Positions 1 through 9,066 of a DNA stretch of 64,000 nt are shown here, one piece after another. Within the stretch, counting starts at the first letter, position 1, and the number at the start of each line of letters is the position of its first letter. Both the position numbers and the translations under genes were made by a program. The notes beneath the pieces were generated by a model, which saw nothing but the letters and a program-made list of their open reading frames with translations, did not search any database and was not told the origin of the DNA. Origin of the DNA: Lethocerus indicus (Eukaryota > Arthropoda > Insecta > Hemiptera > Belostomatidae); NCBI GenBank assembly GCA_019843655.1, contig JACDQD010000002.1, positions 6,396,585 to 6,460,584 of the forward strand. The letters run 5' to 3'.

Positions 1-164
1 AGACCTGTATCATCGAATAATTTACTCCGAAATATTACATTGTCTGCAGAAAATATTAATTTATCACCGCTGAATTTAGCCAGGTTTTCAATACATCAGA
101 GACCAGAAGTGTCAATGAAATTTTTCACGACGTTAATTAAGTCTATCGTGACAATCACATCCGG
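1..164 (+). CDS. Possible partial exon at the left edge
   Basis: The frame starting at base 1 is open for 54 codons and two bases, then meets a canonical splice donor (CCGG|GTGAGT) at 165. An intact frame of this length reaching a consensus donor is uncommon in AT-rich DNA. The peptide begins RPVSSNNLLRNITLSAENIN and ends near KSIVTITS; it is mixed hydrophobic/polar with no recognised domain. An internal acceptor is possible after TGTCTGCAG at 41-49, so the exon may start at 50 rather than left of the window. No neighbouring exon was found on the plus strand. It could equally be a chance open frame. Confidence 0.28.
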
Positions 165-1579
165 GTGAGTAGACTGTTTCCTCATTTAAAGAATAGGTTT
201 TGTTCGTATGTTCTTGTAGTTTCAGTATCAGCCGGGCAAAAGACTGATGTTAAGTTTACGACGGATTTGTGGAATGACCAGTGACAAAGCTGTTGTTCAT
301 TGGAGAAACAACTTCTTTTGCATCCGTATTTCATGGAGCAATATGCAAGCGAAGATAGATCGTAGACTCTAATACTGTAGGTGAGCAGTTGGGAACAATG
401 GAGAGATGAGCCCGCACCGGGATTGATTTATGAAGTGTTGTTTTCTTTAGGTACAGAGTGATAGATCTGTTGTTGGTGTCGGGAATGGCCTGGGCGACAT
501 CGACTAAATTCTTTCAGACACTCCGATTGGAAAACAGAAACCTTTGTTCCGGCTCCAACTCTAAATAATCTGTTCCTCTTCTCCTCAACACTTCTTTCCT
601 GAACTTTTTTTAACAAGTTACAGTAACAACAGTATTCAATATATATAAGCCACCTGGGCTTACTAAACTGACTAAAATTATTGAATGAAAAATTTCCGAA
701 TATTTTTTCATTAAAACGGTTGTTACTTTAGAGGGAAATAATATTTTTTTTCATTTCCATTAATAAAAAATCTTGTTGTCGTAACAGAACATATCATGAC
801 AAAGGTATAAATGTAATTGGTTATTAGGCATCGTTTATTTTAATGAATGAAAACATATACACAAAACAAAGAAAGAGTTTTACAATTAATGGGAGTTTTG
901 TTGAAATAATACATCTTTTGTATGCTTATTTCATTTAATGAAGAGTAAGGAGAAGTTGTATGACCAACGTTTTATTTCATTTTTTATTTTATTCACCTAT
1001 AATTATTACTTTTACTACCTTATAGAAGAAAATTATATGTAGCTTAACTCTTGCTGTACATTTTATTTAGTGCTATGATCGGAAATTTAAATCTTTCGGG
1101 GCTCGTGTCCAAAAATTCAGTTCATTAAGTATTTAAAATTGAGTTTATTAGTTATTTATTGGGTGTAATCCGATAATAACCTCGTTAATGTAAGTCTTCG
1201 ACATATCGATTACGTTGCGCAATGTTATAATTATTTTGTATTCAACATGAATTTCATGCAAGTAAAATAGAGCCAGTAAAACTTGTAAGATCTAAGGATT
1301 TAAATTTTTTAATTTTTAATTGATATAGCCTTAAGAAATATACGGCGCAAACATTTTCTTTAAGAGCGGAGTACGGGTGCAATAAACGATAAGTTTAAAT
1401 TCTACGATCATTTTATACTTGTCAGAAATTAAACTAATACTCCTGGAAAGTTACGCTGATAATCTAATTGCTGTGTGCAACTTTGTTAAATGAATTCTTT
1501 AACTTAAAACCTTTGCTCGAATTCATCCGATAAGCGATTCAACCGACAAAAAGCCCGTCTGAACCTTGCGTTGGATGTT

Positions 1580-1623
1580 GGGACCGTGGGTGGTAGGGCC
1601 GGGGGGAGGTAGGGGGTACTGGG
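1580..1623 (+). other. G-quadruplex-type motif
   Basis: Six runs of three or more G (1580-1582, 1588-1590, 1596-1598, 1601-1606, 1612-1616, 1621-1623) are separated by loops of 2-5 bases. This satisfies the usual G3+N1-7 four-run pattern on the plus strand. It sits in a GC island with no identified gene. Folding and function are inference. Confidence 0.6.
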
Positions 1624-2365
1624 ACGACTTCAAGTGTTACACTGGAAATGAAATTCCTGAAATAGCGAATCGCACTAGAAGGAATCTTAACCGGACATAA
1701 GGAAAGGAGCGTTGTATTAGACCCTGGCCATCACCCTCCTTTAAATATTCGGTCGATGAAGCAGCCCCGTTCATGCACCAAGTGTTAGTCATCTATGCGT
1801 CCGAATTTCAGGTGTACATAAAACATATTGACGTATTGAAGTTTGTAAAATAAGTCGTAATTTTCTATGCTCATTAATTTTTTGGTTTGGGGGTAAATAA
1901 CCTGGATATGCTTTCGAACTTTTTCCCTGTCATTAGTTCGAGTTCAATTCGGATTATTGCCAGTAACATCTATCACGTATAAGCCTTACATATAAAATTG
2001 CTTATTACTTAGTTAAATTTTCTCTTTTTACTTAGTTAAATAGGTGAGCTTGTTAAAATGAACAAGGAAATCACAAGAGAGTGAGTAAATTATTACTGGA
2101 CTCGCTGATTAATGTGCCTTGGAAGTTCGGCAAAGCAATTTTTTTTACGAGCACTACTATACTAGAGTGTTTAGAAGGAATTTAGGATCCGGTTAAAGCG
2201 CGAGGGAGGGCTTTGAAATAGAGCAGTTGGGACTAAGGATATAAGCCCCTAGAAGAGCGCCATTGAACAGCCCTGGGGAGCCCGAAGGGGTTCGGGGTGA
2301 GGACTTAATCCCGAGAGGGCCGAATTAGTACGATCATTCAAAGATTGTGTGTGTGCCCGAGTGAT

Positions 2366-2375
2366 GGGGGGGGGG
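2366..2375 (+). repeat. Poly-G tract (G10)
   Basis: Ten consecutive G followed by CTTC. A similar G10 followed by CTTG lies at 55334-55343 and a G12 followed by CTCC at 29910-29921. These are mononucleotide microsatellites; length may be unreliable in sequencing. Confidence 0.85.
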
Positions 2376-5300
2376 CTTCACAACTAATTAAAACGTGTAG
2401 CCAGCCCCCTCGACCGTCCCCAACCCAAACCCCTAGCCGGTAACACGGTCCTTTCTCGACGCGACACTCCGGCCATGGATTAGTTGGCCCGGTCGAAAGG
2501 GAAGAGTGTGAAGGGCCCCTTGTACCCTCGGCCCTACTCTTTGAAGTAAGCAACCCAGTCGCACCGCCGCCGCCAAACTGTCGTCCGGAACAGTCAAAAT
2601 ATATCAATCGCATTACGGCCACTGCAGACGACTTGACTATGACCGCTCCTCTTGTCTTCAATTCTATTACACAACCGCCAACACTGACCTCAAATACGTA
2701 CATTTTTGCTAGCACGCTTTTTTATTTCCTCACATTTCGAAATTTGTAAATGCGACAATATATTTTTTATCTATCACGAGCTACGGCCTAAACCTAATTC
2801 GGTTTGGTTTACCGTAACAATATTTGTATATTTTTAGGCAAAAAGGCAAATGGAGGCGATACGGACGTAACACAAATAAACAGTTGCAGAAAAGTTCTCG
2901 GCGAGTTCGAAAACTAGCTTAGTTTTATTGTTTTTAGTTCCTTATCTGTTCTTTCCGGCATGAGTGAGAAGTTGGCTGCCTGGCGCCAGGACCTTAAACT
3001 TGGTTTATTGGATTTTTAGTGAAACAGTTTCTCAATCTTGAATTGAATCCCCTCGCGAATCTTTAGGAACGCTATCGGGCGATACCCGTCTCTGTCCCGA
3101 GAAATGGTGGTGTTCGGCCACGACTCTACGGAATCGTGAAAGAAACTTTTATGTAGAAATGAGAAAAGATTCATTACTGGCAATCACTGTGCTCCTAGGT
3201 TTCGATTATATATCGACTATATAGATATCATACATTATACCCTCGAGACAGCTCTTTTATTGGTTGGTGATGCAACCTATCGCTAATTGTAATTTGAGAT
3301 ATTAAAACATTATAATGTGTTTACTTCAGTAGAATTTTTAAAGTACGGAATTTCGTAAGTATATTAGTTCTGTTGACAATGTTTCCATTTAGGAAGAACG
3401 AAAAATGACTTTAATTTTCCTTTTCCACAAAAACTGTTAACAAAAATAATTTAATAAGTCCTGTCGCCCAAATGCAGATTGCCTCCATTTCAGTTCACCA
3501 AGGATTATCTACGTTCCATTTTACAAGTAAATGTTTTGTATCTCCGAAATATATGAAGATACATTGGGGTTGTGTTTTAGAAGGAAATGAACGTTCCTCG
3601 GGCGGACATTTGACTGACGACCCCTGGCGGCTCCCTTGATTTTCATCTCTTGATGTAAATTATAATCAGGCCATTTTGTTCCACCTTATCGCGTTTCATT
3701 TTTCAGCTTACAGTTTCGCGATTACGAAATACACAGGGCAATTTAACATTCGAAATAATGGGGAATCTTCAGATTTATTAATTACAATTGCGGATAAATC
3801 CTGTTTATAATAGGTCATTTGACAAAGCAATCATTAGTAGACCATTTGCATTTAATTTGAATAATGAGAATTTATTAGTCCACGTTCGCAAGTAACGATC
3901 ATCAGTAACGAAATCAGCGTGTGGATACAGAATATCGCAAGAATTACTGTATGTTCTTTGCATTTCCCAACAGTGGATATTAGCCAATAATAAAGAGTAT
4001 TAGGGAAGTGGTCCAAAGTTTTATTACAGTACCCAGTTAATAATGCAGCACCGGTTTATCGTCAAAAGGTTTATTTTCGGAACTGTTCGCTCGGTAGGTA
4101 CCTGAATAAAAACAAATCCGAAACTCTCAAACAACTATCAAAGTCGAGCAATTTACGAACTCCCTGAAATTCCATCGGGGACGAAAATTGTCGGTGTACT
4201 CACGTCGACTAAATCCGTCAGCCAGTCAATGTTTAAATGGAAACCATCGGACATCCCCCGTTTAATCGGCGCGGTAGGGAGAGGGTAAGGGGGAGGCCCG
4301 TGTTAAAAAACCCATTTGCGTTTATGTAATGGAGTCGGCTTTTGTGCCCCGCGATTCGAACGGGTGGACAGCCGAGAACTGATGAACGCGGTATTAAATT
4401 GAATTCCGCTATACCAAACCGGAGAGCGGTATGATTTGTTTTAATTAATTGTCAAAACACACAGGTGAAATAGAGCCAGACCTCCCGACTGGAATATACT
4501 AAAGGATTGATTTTCTGCCAACTTGTTTTTTTCATCCATTTCAAATTGTTTTTTTTGTGTGCTTTTCTTTTTAATTACTTTTTTAACCTCCCATGAATAC
4601 AGTCGATAAAAGGGGAAACGCTGGAACATAGGTGACCTGTAAAAGCCTGTGCCCAAGGTGAGTGAAGTTGGACAAAACCCGAATTAATTAACCCCCGACA
4701 GTATTGCGTTTAAAACGGAAGAGAAATCCATTTCTATTTTACTATTTATCTACGTACTCCGGGTAGTTATTACATAAAATCAACAATAAAAGGATCTTCA
4801 TAAATACGGTCAAAGTTTGGTAAACTCATTTATAGAATAATGTGTTCTATAAGTAGTTGTCACTCAACATAACTTGTGAAATTACCACGGATGTGAATAT
4901 TGGGAGGTTATGTCAAAAGAAGCAATTTCCTGTAATTCAATCCTCAGCGTTATAAACTTGAGTATGAAATTATGATTATATAAGAATTGGCAATGTACTA
5001 ATACTGTTGAAACGCAGATGACGACAACTGGAGGTTAAACAACTTTCCGAGCGATAATTCATAAGGGGCGCAGTTAATTATAGCGGCCCGGTTGATTGGG
5101 CGCACCTTGCGCGTGGGCTGAACTATTAAGTGCGGGACGGCCGATAGTTGGAATAGGACCGGCTCTGGAGTATAAGAAGAGGGCCGGGACCTCCTCCCTC
5201 CCGAGTCTCAGACCTCTCCCGGGAGCTAACCTCAAATTCCTGCACAACTTGGATGACCCCGAAACTTCTTACTGTCGGGGCTTCCTACCGTCGCCCATTG

Positions 5301-7050
5301 TAAATTACCCCCCCCCGTCCCGGGCACTGAATTTTACAATAGGACAAAAGTACTTAGCGCCAAATGCGGCGCACGCCCACACAGAGTTCTGGAGCCTACT
5401 TTTCGGAATTTTTCCCTCAACGGTTTCGCCATATTTCAGCAGAAAAATTGTCAAAATTAATCGTGAAATTTCATCAAAAAATCGGATACCGTTTGTGGGA
5501 ACTCAATCCAGGACCCTTTTCACGCAGGCAGTCGGTTGTTCATGGGGATGTAAACGAAACGTTAAAAATCAAATGGATTCACCGCAGGTATTGCGCTGCT
5601 CTATTAATTTCAAATTCTGCGTAACATAACGTCGTATCTAAATTTAGAGATACTTAGTCGACTGTAAATCGAGTTGAGATAGTGACGGCCAAAAAAGAAT
5701 CTGAAAAGAGTGAACCGGCGTTGATATATTGAAACATTTCGAGGGAGTCTGGATATAAATTGAGACCCACACGAGTTTTTGTTATAATTACGAATTTGAA
5801 GGAAACCAAGTAATCCAAGGACTTTCCCCGATACCCGACCATTGTTATCCATTCAAATGCTTATTTTCCCCAATTCTAACAAGGGCGTATTTCAATTTAA
5901 ATCGTCCGCTTGAATTTCTGAAATATTCTTCAACTCAAAAACGCAAAATGAATTTATACTACTGACCTTGACAATTAATATTGCCAAAATAACGGTTGTA
6001 TGGCAATTTATAATTTCGGTTTTATGATTGTCTGTGTAATTGTTTACCGAATTGAACAAGTCGAACGGAAGTTTTCCCAATGAAAATACAAATGGAATCC
6101 AGGACTCGACGAGTTTGGACGGGACGCGCCTGCATTTAATTTAAAATAAAACGAGTTCTGAAACGGCGTCTGACAGTCGGAATACCTAGTGTAATTAACT
6201 ACCACTGGTCTAGAAAATTAATCAGGAATCGAACAATCAACCGGATATAAATTGAAACGTTCACTGTAGCCTAACGAGTTTTAAAACAACCTACACAGAA
6301 ATGTGTAAAACAAGTTATTTCAAGTTTATCTAACGAAATATACAGCGTATAGAAATTCTAAAAACATTGGTCGAATGATAGTAATATAGTTAACATGAAA
6401 CTGGACATTTAAACGAAGGCGATATAATTTCAGCGACGGCTGTTTAGCAGCGAGACAACAAATTCTTGAATTATATCTCGTTAAAATACATCATATTATA
6501 AGAAATAACTGAACAAGCTCAGACGGCAGACTTTGAGACTGGCACAAGTTTTGCTGTTCTACGAAGATTCTATTTCAAAATGAGTAGATCTCGGGCGTAG
6601 AAAAAATTCTTATATCCCTTATGCGATTTCTGTGGAATAAACACACGAAGGGCCAACGCAGTATGGAGACCACACTATGATTAAATATACTCATGAGAAA
6701 TATGTGACATGACACAATTGCCATTGAATAGGCATGTATATTAGGATATAGTTACTCACTTTACCGATCATTTATTTTTTATAGGTTTAAACAAGTTTCG
6801 GTGCAAATGAACCGTTTAAATAATAAATAATTCGTCAGCTATATGTTTTTGTCGGGCAAATATAATTAAAGTCATAATCATTAATCGGTGTTTAAGTGGC
6901 CGGCCTATCATTAACGGTGACGTTTTAAATAGAATCTAATTACTCGATTGTGTCGGAACAAGTTTGCGGGCTAAATGGTCGAGGGGCTCGAATTTCAATC
7001 CATTCTCACGCGTCCCAAATTAAATCGAAATTAATCGCGGCTATTGTTCC

Positions 7051-7077
7051 GGGGCCGGGGCCGGGGCCGGGTCCGGG
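7051..7077 (+). repeat. (GGGGCC)n short tandem repeat
   Basis: Three near-perfect GGGGCC units followed by two imperfect GGGTCC/GGGACC units. The plus strand meets the four-run G-quadruplex pattern with 2-base loops; the minus strand is the C-rich counterpart. The tract lies about 100 bases upstream of the exon-like segment at 7174-7318. Confidence 0.8.
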
Positions 7078-7173
7078 ACCGTTGGGTCAGGCGGCGCCGC
7101 CACATTTGCGGTTATACCCGAGCGAGAGACCAATTGAAAATGTTGATTTTGTACTAACATTATTCTCCCGCAG

Positions 7174-7318
7174 CCCGCCGCCTCGCCATTTTTCAGTCAG
7201 AAATGTACACGTGTACGCACGTCCTACTGGAGTGGATTTTCTCGGTCCATTAACCGACTGAATCAATAATTGATTCGATGAAGTGCTTAGGCGGGTCGAT
7301 TCCGGTCTTCTGCTGAGG
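7174..7318 (+). other. Possible non-coding (UTR or lncRNA) exon
   Basis: A perfect branch-point consensus TACTAAC (7152-7158) is followed by a pyrimidine tract and CCCGCAG ending at 7173. A strong donor, AGG|GTGAGT, lies 145 bases downstream, at 7319. All three plus frames contain a stop (7251, 7259 and 7267), so it cannot be an internal coding exon. A 5' UTR or long non-coding RNA exon is the best reading. The signals may be coincidental: the branch point is only about 16 bases from the AG. Confidence 0.28.
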
Positions 7319-7774
7319 GTGAGTTTTTTTAATGAATAATTATTAGTATAATGCAGGTCTCGACTGAGTCGAAATTAAATTGGACGCCTGTAGCGATCGA
7401 AGTATATCGATATTTGGTGTGCGAAAAAACAATGAATATTGGCTTACGTTAAGGTTATATTTATATAATATAAAGTTTCGGGGAAATGTATTCTTCTTAA
7501 TAGCTACTTATTTAAGAGTTAAATGCAGCTGATGATCCTTTTAATAAATCTGTATTGGATGTTTGACCGAGACAACATTTTCCTATTCTTTGTACTTGCA
7601 TTTGTGTATTTATATTTCAGTACGACGTTAGTTATGGGTGTTTTTATCCTCCTGCGGTTTAATTCAGACGGAACTATTTGAATCGATGTTGTAAATACAC
7701 AACAAATAAAAATATATTATTAAAATTGATAAACAGTTTTAGTAATTTAGAATACCTGTTTTGTGGTCTGCGAG

Positions 7775-7818
7775 CAGCCGAAATCGGTCTAGCAAAAGAC
7801 GAAACCAGCGAGAGTAGA
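7775..7818 (+). repeat. Dispersed repeat core, copy 1
   Basis: Contains TCGGTCTAGCAAAAGAC followed by GAAACCAGCGAGAGTAG. Related blocks occur at 16621-16667 (minus), 17086-17127, 23933-23973 and 37868-37911, with shared words GGTCTAGCA, AAAGAC and AGCGAG in the same order and spacing. This is best read as the conserved part of an old short interspersed element or the end of a longer transposon. No pol III box pair could be assigned with confidence. This copy ends about 20 bases before the coding remnant at 7838. Confidence 0.55.
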
Positions 7819-7837
7819 ATCACACGAAATCTACGCT

Positions 7838-7941
7838 AGACTGAAATATATATTGGAGAATGTTCTTGGCGAATTTATAACCGTTAAACAAGTACAAGAT
7901 TTTAAAATTCATATGCAATCATGCAATAATCATTCTAGAAC
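7838..7941 (+). mobile_element. Transposon-like coding remnant, copy 1
   Basis: About 80 of the first 90 aligned bases match 44761-44850. In the shared frame both copies encode RLKY-(I/V)-LENV-x-GEFITVKQ-(V/I)-QD-(F/L)-KI, then an SRTV block, and several differences are conservative at the protein level (I/V, V/I, F/L). That pattern suggests descent from a coding sequence, most simply a transposase or another repeat-borne gene. The GEFITVKQIQD block faintly recalls the region of MULE/ZSWIM-type transposases around T-x-K-D-(I/V), but that is a guess. No terminal repeats or full-length ORF are present, so it is a fragment. Confidence 0.55.
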
Positions 7942-8098
7942 CGTGGCACGAAATAGCGCAAATGGTATCGAACAATTATCGGCATTCGGAGGAGTTTGGG
8001 TAATGGCTCACATTTATTGGGTTGTGAAGAAACCGGTGGTAGCTGGGGGGGAGTTTCATTATTCAAAAACGGAGCGGCCGGCTCCAACATCAATCGGA

Positions 8099-8114
8099 GA
8101 TTGATTAATCAATC
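8099..8114. promoter_or_regulatory. Perfect 16-bp palindrome with TGATTAAT sites
   Basis: GATTGATTAATCAATC reads identically on both strands. It contains overlapping TGATTAAT/ATTAATCA octamers, which fit the composite site class TGATNNAT known for Exd/Pbx-Hox heterodimers. It lies about 670 bases from the exon at 8788-8991. Binding is inference; the palindrome itself is seen directly. Confidence 0.4.
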
Positions 8115-8787
8115 GAAAACCCGTGAAACGTCCGAGGCTCAAATAAATTGGACACTGATCTACACAGTACTCCACATTAAGCCCAAAATAAATTTGGGAT
8201 TTTGGAGAAAGTAATGATACATACATAAAAAATGTACACCGAACATTTGTTCGCGGTATTATGTGGAATAATAATTATTATAATTCTTGGCCATTATTCA
8301 TCAAAATATAATACGTATGGCGAAGTGTACGAATTAACGATTATTCTGTTGTTCCAATTCTAATATTTAAATTGAATTTGTTCAATACCAATGATTCCGC
8401 CGTTGTGATAACTATAACTCATTGTATATTGATTTCATATAAAATTCAAATTCAGAATTCAAGGATAATTTCGCCATCGAAGACTTAACTTAAACAAACT
8501 CCGAGTCCGAGACCACGTCGTCGTTGAGGGCAAACACGAATCGACGATTGCGGGGTGGAAAATTGAATAGAGTTGGATACAATAATACTGATTATTCAAG
8601 GATTGAATCAGACAGGATTGTGCGTCCTGAGACATCGATCTGCTGACTTTTGCTCGCATATCGCTTTCCGCGAGGAGCCAGCAATTAGCTTTGAATAATT
8701 GATACGATGTGGTAAGTGATACTCTTTATATTCTTCGGAAATCCTAAATTTCTCTGCAGGAATTATATTTAATAAAAGAATACTCAC

Positions 8788-8991
8788 AGGCGAAGCATCA
8801 CCCTTAACTCTGCTAATAGCGTCAAGCATGCCCACGGCAGATTTTAAACTTTCCATACCGTCATCCGTAACTGATAAAGATATTAAAGGGTCGCTCCTGG
8901 CTGCTAGGCCTCTTTGTGAAACATAGACAAAGTCTTTGAAAAATGCTTCAAATTTCTCATTGTCCTTATAAGCCTTTTTATCGTCGCCCGG
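8788..8991 (-). CDS. Internal coding exon, family not recognised
   Basis: This is the strongest coding segment. Read on the minus strand it is 68 codons, phase 0 at both ends, from PGDDKKAYKDNEKFEAFFKD through VYVSQRGLAARSDPLISLSV to a C-terminal part MESLKSAVGMLDAISRVKGD then ASP. It ends exactly at a consensus donor (CCT|GTGAGT, intron starting at 8787). The acceptor is less certain: AAATTCCAG just above 8991 has a weak pyrimidine tract. The frame stays open to about 9066, so an acceptor at about 9039-9041 (CTCTGGAG or GAGAG) could add 16 codons rich in P, G and K. The composition (charged N-terminal part, amphipathic helix near the end) is typical of a soluble protein. Flanking exons lie outside the view or were not recognised. 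The overlapping open frame on the other strand (8943-9176) is treated as a shadow. Confidence 0.6.
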
Positions 8992-9066
8992 CTGGAATTT
9001 CCTTCCCGGTTTTTCCCCCCGGCAGGGTGGAACGGACGACTCTCCAGAGACCGCCGACGGGAAAAT

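Larger units (their letters stand above)
165..7050. other. AT-rich non-coding stretch, no gene recognised
   Basis: Mostly AT-rich DNA with GC-richer islands near 1.54-1.74, 2.2-2.6, 4.2-4.4 and 5.1-5.3 kb. The longest open frame (5096-5629, plus, 177 codons) starts with TTG, has proline-rich low-complexity composition and no recognisable domain, so I do not call it. A minus-strand ATG at about 4248 (MSDGFHLNIDWLTDLVD) runs into a GTGAGT donor near 4198 but is only 17 codons. A 10-base G run at 2366-2375 interrupts the island at 2.3 kb. No RNA gene or repeat family was recognised. Confidence 0.5.

Noticed and set aside
2338..2715. 125-codon minus frame
   Set aside because: Gly/Ser/Pro low complexity across a poly-G tract; no start context or homology recognised.
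5096..5629. Longest open frame (177 codons, plus)
   Set aside because: Starts with TTG, Pro/Ser/Arg-rich at the GC island, overlaps another open frame (5364-5624), no domain, no splice signals that require it.
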